The notes below the pieces were generated by a model. The model ran no database searches, was not told where the DNA came from, and worked only from the letters and a program-made list of their open reading frames with translations. Shown here piece by piece: positions 1 through 8,152 of a stretch of 46,093 bases of DNA. Position 1 is the first letter of the stretch. The number at the start of each line of letters is the position of its first letter. Origin of the DNA: Fibrobacterota bacterium. GTDB taxonomy: Bacteria > Fibrobacterota > Chitinivibrionia > Chitinivibrionales > Chitinispirillaceae. The position numbers were made by a program, and so were the translations under genes. The stretch is from the NCBI GenBank assembly GCA_023436145.1, contig JAEZKP010000002.1, forward strand, positions 1 to 46,093. Reading direction: 5' to 3'.

Positions 1-72
1 TTGTTTGAATTTTGAATAATTGGTAATTGGGATTTGTTTAGGATTTGGTGTTTGTGATTTGGAATTTATTTG
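1..72. repeat. T/G-rich degenerate low-complexity repeat
   Basis: The window opens with a run built from variations of gatttg, ggattt and gtttg on the + strand, almost free of C up to base 72. It carries no credible ORF. From memory, similar strings of 'ggatttg/gtgtttg/gaattt' units occur as dispersed low-complexity repeats in intergenic DNA of many environmental bacteria, often beside small four-helix-bundle (23S intervening-sequence-type) genes. Here the left neighbour is cut off by the window edge, so that association cannot be tested. Confidence 0.5.
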
Positions 73-189
73 CGTGCCCTACTTCTTATGAAATCTTATG
101 TTTGTTAAATTAACCGGACACTTCTGAATCCATTTATTTTTTTCCGAAAATACCATTTCAGATTTCAATCCTTTACTCAGGGAGAACAG

Positions 190-720
190 ATGATTAATCT
201 ATTAAGGAAAAGACGAAGTATTAGAAAATTCCAATCTCTGCCGGTCGAAGATGAAAAACTCAGATTGTTAAAAGAATCCCTTTTACGTTCTCCCTCCTCA
301 AGAGGGCTTAATCCCTGGGAATTTGTAATTGTTGACCACAAACAGACCCTGGATCAGCTCTCCCTTTCAAAACAGCATGGCTCAGAATTCCTGAAAAATT
401 CGGTCCTGGCAATAGTAATCCTTGGAAATGAAAAACGATCGGATGTATGGATAGAGGATTGTTCGATAGCATCCATTATAGTCCAGTTAACCGCTGAAGA
501 TCTGGGACTCGGTTCTTGCTGGGTGCAAATAAGAAACCGCAATCATAATGATAGTATTTCATCTGAAACATATGTTCAACAATTACTTCAGATTCCATCA
601 CATTTACGGGTTTTATCAATTATCGGCATTGGCTATCCCGACGAAACACAAACACCAATAGCAGAGGAAAATCTCCAGTTTCAGAAAATCCATTTTAATA
701 GATATGAAGATAATACCTGA
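190..720 (+). CDS. nitroreductase family protein
   Basis: Predicted FMN-dependent NAD(P)H oxidoreductase of the nitroreductase fold, cytoplasmic, substrate unknown. The N-terminus carries the family hallmark RRSIRKF (residues 8-14), which contacts the FMN phosphate. A PSSRGLNPWEFVIV segment (about 35-48) matches the second FMN-binding region, and GLGSCWVQI (about 105-113) with the IIGIGYPDE segment (about 143-151) matches the C-terminal FMN/dimer region. At 176 residues it is a short member. The start has a purine-rich ribosome site (agggagaacag) just before the ATG. The next gene starts 68 bases downstream behind its own ribosome site. The neighbouring LsrG-like and alcohol dehydrogenase genes suggest a small redox/carbonyl detoxification group, but this is inference. 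Confidence 0.85.
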   Translation: MINLLRKRRSIRKFQSLPVEDEKLRLLKESLLRSPSSRGLNPWEFVIVDHKQTLDQLSLSKQHGSEFLKNSVLAIVILGNEKRSDVWIEDCSIASIIVQLTAEDLGLGSCWVQIRNRNHNDSISSETYVQQLLQIPSHLRVLSIIGIGYPDETQTPIAEENLQFQKIHFNRYEDNT

Positions 721-723
721 TTG

Positions 724-782
724 AATAATAATTTCAGGAGGAGCCAAAAAGTACATCTTGGTTTGCTCCATTATTAAGGAGG
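724..782 (+). promoter_or_regulatory. structured leader before the LsrG-like gene
   Basis: Two nested arms can pair: aataat (724-729) with attatt (770-775), and ggagc (740-744) with gctcc (765-769), with ccaa/ttgg inside the loop. The right arm ends directly against the real Shine-Dalgarno aaggagg (776-782), which lies 6 bases before the ATG at 789. The gctcc arm could alternatively pair with the ggag of that ribosome site. This would be a simple two-state translational control element, but it may also be chance. Confidence 0.25.
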
Positions 783-788
783 TTAGAG

Positions 789-1079
789 ATGGTGGTAACA
801 AGCGTACAGGTGCATGTAAAAAGCCAGCATGTAGAGGATTTTATAAGAGAAACAATTCGAAATCATGAGAATTCCGTAAAGGAAAAAGGTAATATGAGAT
901 TTGATGTTCTCCAAAGCACCGAAGACCCGACAAAGTTTATGCTATATGAAGCTTATGATTCAGCCGAATCAGCAGCCGCACATAAAAAGACAGCCCATTA
1001 TGCTGCCTGGCGTGATGCAGTAGCAGACTGGATGGCAGAGCCACGCAAAGGTATCGCATATAAATCTATTAAACCCTGA
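789..1079 (+). CDS. LsrG-like antibiotic-biosynthesis-monooxygenase (ABM) domain protein
   Basis: A 96-residue single-domain dimeric alpha/beta barrel protein of the ABM family. It follows the pattern I remember for E. coli LsrG (phospho-AI-2 isomerase) closely: NHxxSVxExGNxRFDVLQ (residues 25-42), YEAY (53-56), HKKTAHY (65-71) and EPRKG near the end. It has full family length, and its start is fixed by a strong aaggagg 6 bases upstream. No other lsr genes (LsrK, LsrF, LsrB) are in view, so AI-2 processing is not supported by context. A role in handling a small reactive carbonyl or hydroxy-ketone is equally possible. The iron alcohol dehydrogenase starts 8 bases after its stop, so the two are very probably co-transcribed. 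Confidence 0.85.
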   Translation: MVVTSVQVHVKSQHVEDFIRETIRNHENSVKEKGNMRFDVLQSTEDPTKFMLYEAYDSAESAAAHKKTAHYAAWRDAVADWMAEPRKGIAYKSIKP

Positions 1080-1087
1080 ATTAATAT

Positions 1088-2254
1088 ATGGATAGTTTAA
1101 TGTTTAATTTTTACAGGACTCCCAAAATCTTTTTTGGCCCAGGCCAGAGAAATCAGTTAAGTAATCTATTAATTCCTCTGGGCTCACCAGTATTACTTAT
1201 TCATAGCACTCATTCTTTACCCAATGAGGAATTAATTGATACACTGAAAAAAAGCGGCATCAGACTTTTTGAGTGCCTCAGCTCAGGAGAGCCATCACCA
1301 GAATACATTGACCAGATCGTAAACAAATATCGCGATAAAAATATCAGGGCTGTTGTGGCAATTGGCGGGGGTAGTGTAATAGATGCGGGGAAAGCGATAT
1401 CTGCGATGCTTCCGCTGCAGGAGACTGTAAGGAATTTTCTGGAAGTGGTTGGTAATAAAAATCATCCCGGAGAAAAAATCCCCTTTTTTGCACTTCCTAC
1501 AACAGCCGGAACCGGAGCAGAAGCAAGTGCGAATGCAGTATTAAGTTCGCCTGGTGAGAAAGGTTTTAAGCGTTCAATCAGACATGAAAACCTTGTTCCT
1601 GATTATGCAATTGTGGATCCCAAATTAATGATGAATTGTCCTGACAATGTGACTGCTGCCTGTGGAATGGATGCCCTCACTCAACTTCTGGAATCCTATG
1701 TTTCACCTAGAGCATCAGAAATTACCGATTCACTGATAGAAAAAGCGCTGCCACTGATAGGCAACAACCTGCTTAAAGCAGCAGGTCCGCAAAGAGGTGA
1801 GATAACTGTAAGAACTGCAATGGCTTATGCTGCATTGATATCTGGGATAACTCTGTCTAATGCTGGTTTAGGTGTTATTCATGGAATGGCATCGGCAATC
1901 GGTGGTTTTTTCCCGATCCCCCATGGAGTGGTCTGCGGAACACTTTTAGCCGGTGCCACCAGCATGAATATCCGTAAATTAAAAGAATCAGACTCTTCTA
2001 ACAGAGCATTAACAAAATATAATCGTGCTGGTTTTCTTTTAAGCGGTGAAAATGATGATCCGGAGCGGGGTTGTGATTTACTTATTAAACATTTGAACCT
2101 ATACACTCAACAGTTGAGCATACCCAAATTATCTGTATTCGGGGTAGGCAGGAAGGATTTGGACAAGATAATAAAAGACAGCAGTAACAAGAATAATCCT
2201 GTGAAACTTAACGCAGAAGAAATGGAAAAATTGATGTTGGAGAGGATTGAGTAA
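1088..2254 (+). CDS. iron-containing alcohol dehydrogenase family protein
   Basis: Cytoplasmic NAD(P)-dependent oxidoreductase of the group III (Fe-ADH) family, full length at 388 residues. The nucleotide-binding GGGSVIDAGKA lies at residues 93-103, followed by PTTAGTGAEA (137-146) and the metal region. Compared with FucO, metal ligands D195, H265 and H279 are present, but the second ligand position (DxxxH) reads DALTQ, so Q199 replaces histidine. That Gln variant exists in known subgroups, and it may bind metal differently. The ATG at 1088 has no good ribosome site. The next ATG (1100, residue 5) fits the usual family start equally well. The gene is separated from the LsrG-like gene by 8 bases and probably translated by coupling. 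Substrate is not predictable from sequence alone. Confidence 0.88.
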   Translation: MDSLMFNFYRTPKIFFGPGQRNQLSNLLIPLGSPVLLIHSTHSLPNEELIDTLKKSGIRLFECLSSGEPSPEYIDQIVNKYRDKNIRAVVAIGGGSVIDAGKAISAMLPLQETVRNFLEVVGNKNHPGEKIPFFALPTTAGTGAEASANAVLSSPGEKGFKRSIRHENLVPDYAIVDPKLMMNCPDNVTAACGMDALTQLLESYVSPRASEITDSLIEKALPLIGNNLLKAAGPQRGEITVRTAMAYAALISGITLSNAGLGVIHGMASAIGGFFPIPHGVVCGTLLAGATSMNIRKLKESDSSNRALTKYNRAGFLLSGENDDPERGCDLLIKHLNLYTQQLSIPKLSVFGVGRKDLDKIIKDSSNKNNPVKLNAEEMEKLMLERIE

Positions 2255-2449
2255 ATCTGTGAATTTCAACAGACCAACTCGTTTGTTAAATTTATCCATC
2301 CCTGATACTTTCTCCGTAGCAAAAAACCTTTCCACCAACCCTTTAAATCTCCACGCACAAGAACTATTTTTGCTTATACAATTATTCTCAATACCTTGCG
2401 TATTTATTCCTGCTCTCTTTAAACCGAACACCAGGAGTTTATTGCAACA

Positions 2450-3961
2450 ATGAAAACTATCCTTTCTATTCTTTTTGGGGCTTTTCTCAGCTGCCTCTTT
2501 GCCGATCAATTCCAGATACCTGTTCATTATGACACCCTAAAAAACGGTCTTCGGGTGATAATTGTACCGGATACAAATGTAGCTGTTGTATCATGCAGAT
2601 TGTACTACTTTGTTGGATCCATGTATGAAGGACCAGGTTTCAGCGGCTTATCTCATATGTATGAACATATGATGTTCAAAGGAACTAAACGCATGGGTAC
2701 AAAGTCTTACGAGAAAGAAGTTCCCTTGATGGCCTCTATTGATTCTCTGGCTGATCTTATTCAGAAGGAGCGTTTAAAGGGCAGAACAGACTCCGATTCG
2801 CTTATTAAGAACCTGAAATCCAGGCTGTACACTACTCTGGAAGAACAACGCAAGTATATGAAAAAAGAGGAGCTTTGGGAAACCTATCAGAATAACGGTG
2901 GAACAAATCTTAACGCCTGGACAGCAGATGACATGACTGCCTACATTGTTACGCTTCCCAAAAACAAACTGGAACTATTTTACTGGCTGGAATCGGATCG
3001 AATGAAAGATCCTGTATTGAGAGAGTTCTATAGTGAACGGGATGTGGTGGCAGAAGAACGCAGAATGCGCTATGAAAATCGGCCTGTGAACCGGTACTGG
3101 GAGCGTCTTAACGCACTTTTTTACGTGGCACACCCCTACAGACTCCCAACCATAGGATGGATGTCAGATATAGAATCCTATTCACGGGAGAAAATGGAAA
3201 ATCATATCCGTAAATTTTATACTCCGGATAATGCACTTATTGTCATGGTGGGTAATGTTGATCCTAAAAAAGCGATGAATGATATAAAGCGTTATTTTGC
3301 ATCTATTCCACGGGCAAAAAAAGCCAAGGAGGAAGTGGTTACCCGCGAGCCGCAGCCTATCGGAACAACCCGCTTTACAGTGCATGATAATGCCGCACCC
3401 AGAATAGATATGCTGTTTCACACTCCGGGTTACCCTCATGACGATCTTTACAAAATCGACATCGTTGAAGGGATCTTATCTGGCAGAAGTGGCCGGTTGT
3501 ATCGCAGGCTGGTAGACAAGGAAAATCTCTGCATAAATGCGGGTGCCGGTAATAACTTCCGCCTTCATGATGGATATTTCGAAATATATGCCGAACTTAA
3601 ATCAGACGCTGATCCGCAAAAAGTAGAGCAGATAATTTTAGAAGAAATTACAAAATTAGGCTCCACTCCCCCCACAAAAAACGAGATGCTACGAATTACC
3701 AATCAGATAAGAATGTCTTTTGTAAGTGGTTTAAAATCCCTGGAAGGATTATCCGACCGTCTTGCCTGGTTCGAAAGGCTACGCAGCTGGAAAGATCTGC
3801 TCTCCTATCCTGAAAATATAGCCCAGGTTAAGCCTGAAGAAGTACCTGCAATAGTAAAAAAATACATTAACCCCCAACAGATGACTGTCGGACAGTTATT
3901 ACCGGTTAAAACTGAAAAAACAGATGCAGCTGCCAAAAGCAAAGAAACAACACAAAAGTAG
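2450..3961 (+). CDS. M16 family zinc metallopeptidase, catalytic subunit
   Basis: A secreted or periplasmic pitrilysin-type (M16B) protease. Residues 1-19 form a Sec signal peptide. The inverted zinc motif HMYEH is intact at residues 69-73, with a downstream ERDVVAEERR segment supplying the third ligand glutamate. A charged insertion of about 60 residues follows the zinc motif, longer than in typical family members. At 503 residues it has the two-repeat length of M16B half-molecules. An aggag lies 12 bases before the ATG. The next gene encodes an M16 protein without the zinc motif, 24 bases downstream, so the two probably form the catalytic/non-catalytic heterodimer known for M16B pairs. Likely role: degradation of peptides in the periplasm. 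Confidence 0.92.
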   Translation: MKTILSILFGAFLSCLFADQFQIPVHYDTLKNGLRVIIVPDTNVAVVSCRLYYFVGSMYEGPGFSGLSHMYEHMMFKGTKRMGTKSYEKEVPLMASIDSLADLIQKERLKGRTDSDSLIKNLKSRLYTTLEEQRKYMKKEELWETYQNNGGTNLNAWTADDMTAYIVTLPKNKLELFYWLESDRMKDPVLREFYSERDVVAEERRMRYENRPVNRYWERLNALFYVAHPYRLPTIGWMSDIESYSREKMENHIRKFYTPDNALIVMVGNVDPKKAMNDIKRYFASIPRAKKAKEEVVTREPQPIGTTRFTVHDNAAPRIDMLFHTPGYPHDDLYKIDIVEGILSGRSGRLYRRLVDKENLCINAGAGNNFRLHDGYFEIYAELKSDADPQKVEQIILEEITKLGSTPPTKNEMLRITNQIRMSFVSGLKSLEGLSDRLAWFERLRSWKDLLSYPENIAQVKPEEVPAIVKKYINPQQMTVGQLLPVKTEKTDAAAKSKETTQK

Positions 3962-3985
3962 CATCTTGAGGAGGATTTTTATAAA

Positions 3986-5440
3986 ATGAAATTGAACCAT
4001 TTTTTTCACTGTACCATTTTTTCAGTTCTCTTGGGTTTCAGCATTCTCGCTGCTCAGAATACAATCCCTACACATCCGTCAAAACTGAAATTTCAGCCTC
4101 TTGACTGGGCTGTACCCCTTGGATCACCTTATCGAACTGAACTGAAGAATGGGCTGATAACCTATATTGCTGAAGATCCTACCCTGCCACTGGTTCAGGC
4201 AGTCCTCTATGTCCGATCTGGTTCCCTTCTGGACCCGTCTGGTAAGGAAGGAATCGCATCATTGATGGCCACTCTGATGCGCACGGGTGGAACCAGTAAA
4301 TATTCTGCGGACAGCTTAAATGAGCTGATTGATCTTTATGCAATGAAATTTGGTTTCAGTGCTACTGAATCACAGATCACCTTCAGTGCATCTTTTCTCT
4401 CAGAGCATACCGATAAAGCTATGGATATAATGGAACAACTTCTCTTTCACCCGGTATTCAATTCAAAGGAATTCGAAAAAGAAAAAAAGATAATGATACA
4501 GAATATCCAACACCGTTTTGATGACCCCGGCCCCACTCTTAAAGCTACTTATCAAAAGCATCTCTATACAGCCGAAAAATCCTCACGATTGGCAACAGAG
4601 TCATCTGTCAGGAATATTACCAGAGAAGATTTAATCAAACTTCACCAAAAAACATTTCTTACCCCTGGAATGATTCTGTCGATAGCTGGAAATTTTAAAC
4701 GGGACTCGATGATTACCAGAATTGAAAAAATGTTTCCCTCTTCAACTGTTGCGTCCCTTGATTCATTCCCGCAGGTACAAACCAATTCCAAAATCAAGGG
4801 TCTCCTGGTACAAAAACCCATAAGCCAGGCCTATGTCCGAATTGGCTTGCCTTTATTCAAAAGACCACACCCCGATTATTATCCCATGTCTCTTTTGAAT
4901 GAAATTCTTGGCGGTGGAGGATTTACTTCACGGCTTGGCGCAAAAATCAGATCTGATGCCGGACTGACCTACTCAATTTATTCTAACGCTGAGTCAAACT
5001 ATACCTACCCAGGAACTTTCTATATTGAGTTTTTTACCAAAAACGCCTCCTTCTCTCAAGCGGTAGCTATGATTATTAAAGAGGTGCAGAAAGTAGTCAA
5101 CGAAGGTGTAACTGAAAAGGAACTTGAGAATGCAAAAGCATCCCTGAGTGGAGAATTGCCATCCATGTTCCGTTCTCCCTTTGATATTGTATCAACCTAC
5201 GGCTGGAATGAATATTACAAAAGAGATCCGGATCATTATAAAGCATATGAGGAAAAACTGAGAAAAGTCACCCGGGATGATGTTCTCAGAGTTGCAAAGC
5301 AATATCTGACTCCTGATAATTTCACCTATACAGTCGTGGGAGACACCAGTGCACTTATCAATCAGGAAGCAGATGGATTTTCTCTTTCTAAAATTGCTTC
5401 AAAAACAATACCGATTGATTCTATTGCAGCTCTGCCCTAA
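3986..5440 (+). CDS. M16 family peptidase-like protein, non-catalytic partner
   Basis: Second member of the M16 pair: 484 residues, signal peptide at 1-23, two M16 repeats. At the place where the catalytic subunit has HxxEH this protein reads SLMAT (residues 92-96), so all zinc ligands are gone (H to S92, E to A95, H to T96). The C-terminal half retains the LNEILGGGGFTSRL and glycine-rich substrate-binding pattern of M16 R/Y-type partner subunits. This is the expected picture for the inactive subunit of a heterodimeric M16B protease. The start is supported by gaggagg about 10 bases upstream. It sits directly between the catalytic subunit and a flavodoxin gene, all in one probable operon. Confidence 0.9.
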   Translation: MKLNHFFHCTIFSVLLGFSILAAQNTIPTHPSKLKFQPLDWAVPLGSPYRTELKNGLITYIAEDPTLPLVQAVLYVRSGSLLDPSGKEGIASLMATLMRTGGTSKYSADSLNELIDLYAMKFGFSATESQITFSASFLSEHTDKAMDIMEQLLFHPVFNSKEFEKEKKIMIQNIQHRFDDPGPTLKATYQKHLYTAEKSSRLATESSVRNITREDLIKLHQKTFLTPGMILSIAGNFKRDSMITRIEKMFPSSTVASLDSFPQVQTNSKIKGLLVQKPISQAYVRIGLPLFKRPHPDYYPMSLLNEILGGGGFTSRLGAKIRSDAGLTYSIYSNAESNYTYPGTFYIEFFTKNASFSQAVAMIIKEVQKVVNEGVTEKELENAKASLSGELPSMFRSPFDIVSTYGWNEYYKRDPDHYKAYEEKLRKVTRDDVLRVAKQYLTPDNFTYTVVGDTSALINQEADGFSLSKIASKTIPIDSIAALP

Positions 5441-5458
5441 AAAGGAAGGTCAAAAAAA

Positions 5459-5935
5459 ATGAAGATAGGAATAATAATTCACACTCAATCCGGACATACT
5501 GCTCAGTTTGCACGGGCCATTGCTGCAAAATTCAACAGTAATGGTTATGAAGCTGAAATAGAGATGTTGCGTACAGTAGGCCAGGTCTCACCCGGCTCCA
5601 GAAAATTCACCATTAAAAACTCACCATCTGTAGAGCAATACGATGCGATTCTTTTTGGAGGGCCGGTGTGGGCATTTAATGCTTCACCTGTGATAATGTC
5701 TTACCTTTCACAACTTGTAAAGATCAAAAACAAAAAGGTTCTAAGCTTTGTCACCATGGGTCTTCCTTTCGTCTGGATGGGTGGCACCCAAGCCATAAAA
5801 ACTATGAACCAGTCACTTGATACTTCCGGAGGAGATGTGCTTACCGGAGAGATCCTCCATTTTTTCTTAAAAGCAAATAAAAAGAAAATGGAACAGGCTG
5901 TAGATAGAATCTATGAAGCACTCAGCAGTAAATAG
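5459..5935 (+). CDS. flavodoxin family protein
   Basis: Small FMN-binding electron-transfer or quinone-reductase-type protein, 158 residues, cytoplasmic. The N-terminal beta-strand and phosphate loop IIIHTQSGHTAQFA (residues 5-18) match the flavodoxin FMN phosphate site. FGGPVWAFNASPV (about 66-78) matches the isoalloxazine loop of WrbA/flavodoxin_5-type proteins. An aaggaagg ribosome site precedes the ATG, 18 bases after the M16 partner gene. No partner reductase is adjacent, so the physiological electron donor and acceptor are unknown. It is the last gene of the + strand run and is followed by a hairpin shared with the converging PhoH gene. Confidence 0.82.
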   Translation: MKIGIIIHTQSGHTAQFARAIAAKFNSNGYEAEIEMLRTVGQVSPGSRKFTIKNSPSVEQYDAILFGGPVWAFNASPVIMSYLSQLVKIKNKKVLSFVTMGLPFVWMGGTQAIKTMNQSLDTSGGDVLTGEILHFFLKANKKKMEQAVDRIYEALSSK

Positions 5936-5937
5936 TG

Positions 5938-5968
5938 TTGCTGAGCCCCTGGTTTAAGAGCTCAGCAA
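5938..5968. terminator. hairpin between convergent genes (possible bidirectional terminator)
   Basis: Perfect 9-bp inverted repeat ttgctgagc (5938-5946) / gctcagcaa (5960-5968) with a 13-base loop, exactly in the 39-base gap between the stops of the flavodoxin gene (+) and the PhoH gene (-). There is no clear T-tract on either side, so an intrinsic terminator is likely from position and stem but not proven. Confidence 0.5.
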
Positions 5969-5974
5969 AGCTTA

Positions 5975-7288
5975 CTAAAGAAGATTTGCTGCAAGCTCAG
6001 AAAGTCTGGAGCGTTCACCTTTGGTGAAGGTAATGTGCGCTGCAATCTCCTGATTTTTAAATTTCTCAACCACATAAGTCAATCCATTACTGGAAGAATC
6101 GATATAAGGGTTATCTATCTGATATGGGTCACCGGTTACCACTATTTTGGTCCCCTCACCCACTCTGGTAACAATGGTTTTAATTTCGTGAGGAGTCAGA
6201 TTCTGAGCTTCATCTATGATTAAATACTGGCTATGAATAGAGCGACCTCGGATATAAGTAAGTGGCTCAATCACCAGTATCCCCATTTCCACCAGCTCCC
6301 GATACCCTCGCAAATGACGACTACTGCGATTATCCTTGCGCATTATTAATTCCACATTGTCCACAATAGGATACATCCATGGAGTCAGCTTCTCCTCAAC
6401 CGTTCCAGGTAAAAAGCCTATATCTTTACCCATTGGTAGTGTTGGACGGGAAACCAGTACTCTACTGTAAACATTTTCATCTACAGTTTTATACAAACTT
6501 GCAGCTACCGCCAATAAAGTTTTACCAGTACCAGCCTTACCTACCAGTGTAACCAGCTGGATGTCATCATTGAGTAGAGCATCCATGGCAAAAACCTGTT
6601 CCCGGTTGCGAGGACTGATCCTCCAGATTCCAGAACGCTCTTCAGAAATCACCTTTACTATTGCATCCTGGGTCCCATCATACCTGCCCAGTACACACTC
6701 CTGCCTGTCCGCACTAAACAGAGCAACAAACTGATGCGGATAGAGTCGTTGTTCTATCTTTAAGAATCCTTTCTCTCTGAATCTGGAAATCATCTCATTT
6801 TCTACGGTTATCTCACAGTGTCCGGAATAAAGCTCCTCAATATCCACTTTATCTGATTCATAATCCTCCACATCCAGCCCCAGAGCATCTGCCTTTATGC
6901 GAAGATTGATATCTTTACTTACAAAGACAGTGGGAATCTCCGAGGAACTATCCCGTACTTCAAGTGCAATGGCCAGTATAAGATTATCGTTATTACGATC
7001 CTGCAATTCCTCCGGAAGTCTTTGCATCACAGAACCAGTGCTCATTTTAACATAAAGCAATCCACCATTATCCAGTCTGATTCCAGAAGTAACAGATCCC
7101 TTTTGCCTGAGCTCATCCAGATAACGGGATGCCTGACGGGCACTGCGCCCGGTCTCTGTGACATCCTTTTTAAAGTGATCGACTTCTTCAATGACAGGAA
7201 TAGGAATGATTACATTGTTTTTTCCAAACTTAAAAAGTGCCTGAGCATCGTATAGAAGAACATTTGTGTCAAGAATATAGTTTTTCAT
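5975..7288 (-). CDS. PIN domain-PhoH family ATPase/ribonuclease
   Basis: Two-domain cytoplasmic protein. Residues 1-140 are a PIN ribonuclease domain with the acidic set D7, E34/E35, D101 and D126. Residues 230-437 are a PhoH P-loop domain with Walker A GKAGTGKT (250-257) and Walker B LIIDEAQN (356-363), followed by VVTGDPYQID. This is the YlaK / mycobacterial PhoH2 architecture, which couples ATP-driven RNA unwinding to PIN cleavage; full length at 437 residues. The ATG has an aaggag only at an unusually long distance (13 bases), so translation initiation may be weak. No antitoxin-like small ORF precedes it, so a toxin-antitoxin arrangement as in mycobacteria is not visible. A role in RNA processing or stress is the family-level inference. 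Confidence 0.92.
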   Translation of the reverse strand: MKNYILDTNVLLYDAQALFKFGKNNVIIPIPVIEEVDHFKKDVTETGRSARQASRYLDELRQKGSVTSGIRLDNGGLLYVKMSTGSVMQRLPEELQDRNNDNLILAIALEVRDSSSEIPTVFVSKDINLRIKADALGLDVEDYESDKVDIEELYSGHCEITVENEMISRFREKGFLKIEQRLYPHQFVALFSADRQECVLGRYDGTQDAIVKVISEERSGIWRISPRNREQVFAMDALLNDDIQLVTLVGKAGTGKTLLAVAASLYKTVDENVYSRVLVSRPTLPMGKDIGFLPGTVEEKLTPWMYPIVDNVELIMRKDNRSSRHLRGYRELVEMGILVIEPLTYIRGRSIHSQYLIIDEAQNLTPHEIKTIVTRVGEGTKIVVTGDPYQIDNPYIDSSSNGLTYVVEKFKNQEIAAHITFTKGERSRLSELAANLL

Positions 7289-7388
7289 GTTATAAGAATG
7301 GCTCCTTAAAAACTCAGTTTTTCTATTTACAATAGTAGTAGCCTGAAGAGGCCAGAATATTAATACGTTTAAAACTACTTAATATGAA

Positions 7389-7886
7389 CTAAATATTGCA
7401 CCCTTCCAGGTTCAGTAATCTCTTTTTAAGCTCAATCATCACTCCTTCCTTCATCCCAGAATACCCTCCGATTTTCCCGGACTTTGAAATCACCCGATGA
7501 CAGGGTATGATTATAGGAAATCGATTATTTCTCATGACCGAACCGGCAGCTCTGGCTGCACCAGGAAAACCGGCTCTTCTTGCAAGTTCTTCATAAGAAA
7601 CGGTTTGTCCGCGAGGAATTGACCGTGCTGCGGTCAGAACACTTTGTCTAAATAAGGTAAGATTACTTAAATTAAGAGGCATATTTGAAAAATCGACTTC
7701 TAAACCATTAAGATAATCCAGTATCATATTCCTGAATGGGTCCAATCTGCTATCGGTATTCTGATCACCTTCGGTGTTATGATGGAACCTGAACTCTTCA
7801 ATCTGAACAACATTGTTATAAACTATGGCATATAGTGTACCGGATAGAATCCGGTGGTGAATCATTGTTAAGATTCTTTTTTTCAT
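7389..7886 (-). CDS. ogt: methylated-DNA--[protein]-cysteine S-methyltransferase
   Basis: Suicide DNA-repair protein that transfers an alkyl group from O6-alkylguanine to its own cysteine. The active-site motif IIPCHRVI is intact near the C-terminus, followed by the family GKIGGYSG. The upstream QTVSYEELARRAGFPGAA is the helix-turn-helix that enters DNA. Length (165 residues) matches Ogt-type enzymes with a short N-terminal domain. The reading frame can be extended to a TTG at 7901, but the aaaggag ribosome site lies inside that extension, 4-5 bases before the ATG at 7886, so I place the start at 7886. It stands alone, 100 bases upstream of the PhoH gene on the same strand. Confidence 0.92.
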   Translation of the reverse strand: MKKRILTMIHHRILSGTLYAIVYNNVVQIEEFRFHHNTEGDQNTDSRLDPFRNMILDYLNGLEVDFSNMPLNLSNLTLFRQSVLTAARSIPRGQTVSYEELARRAGFPGAARAAGSVMRNNRFPIIIPCHRVISKSGKIGGYSGMKEGVMIELKKRLLNLEGCNI

Positions 7887-8050
7887 TTTGCTCCTTTTCA
7901 AATCATCACTTCATTTATAGAATTAATAAAGACAGCAGGAAATCAAGCAAAAAACTGGGATGATTTTTTTTCGGGATTAACAATTTAATCTGGAAAAATA
8001 GCTTCTTTTTTATGCCTGATCCAAAATTTAAACATGGCGAAGGAGACCTG

Positions 8051-8152
8051 ATGACAATGCCCAGGTTTGCTTCAAAAAAACATAACCGTTTTTTTGGAAA
8101 TCAAAACCGGATTTCATTATTTTTATTTAACTGGAATGTGAGTAATTTGTGA
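8051..8152 (+). CDS. candidate 33-residue leader ORF overlapping the cdaA fusion gene
   Basis: An ATG at 8051 follows a strong ribosome site (gaaggag, 5 bases before it) and opens a 33-codon frame that ends with TGA at 8150-8152. That TGA overlaps the GTG start of the diadenylate cyclase gene (8149-8151) in the classic GTGA translational-coupling arrangement. The cyclase GTG has no good ribosome site of its own. The peptide begins MTMPRFASKKHNRFF and ends FNWNVSNL. I recognise no family. The frame extends upstream to another ATG at 8012 without a ribosome site. It may be a true leader peptide, or only a ribosome loading site that feeds the downstream gene. Confidence 0.4.
   Translation: MTMPRFASKKHNRFFGNQNRISLFLFNWNVSNL

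Noticed and set aside
2247..2453. 68-codon + strand ORF bridging the alcohol dehydrogenase and M16 genes.
   Set aside because: It overlaps the 3' end of one gene in another frame, has no ribosome site or family resemblance, and most of it lies in plain intergenic sequence.
2129..2527. 132-codon minus-strand ORF across the same gap.
   Set aside because: It overlaps two well-supported + strand genes at both ends and its product has no family pattern.
5975..7288. Toxin-antitoxin reading of the PIN-PhoH gene.
   Set aside because: No small upstream antitoxin ORF overlaps its start; the gene stands alone behind a 100-base gap.
7887..7901. TTG start for the O6-alkylguanine methyltransferase at 7901.
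   Set aside because: The ribosome site lies inside this stretch and points to the ATG at 7886.
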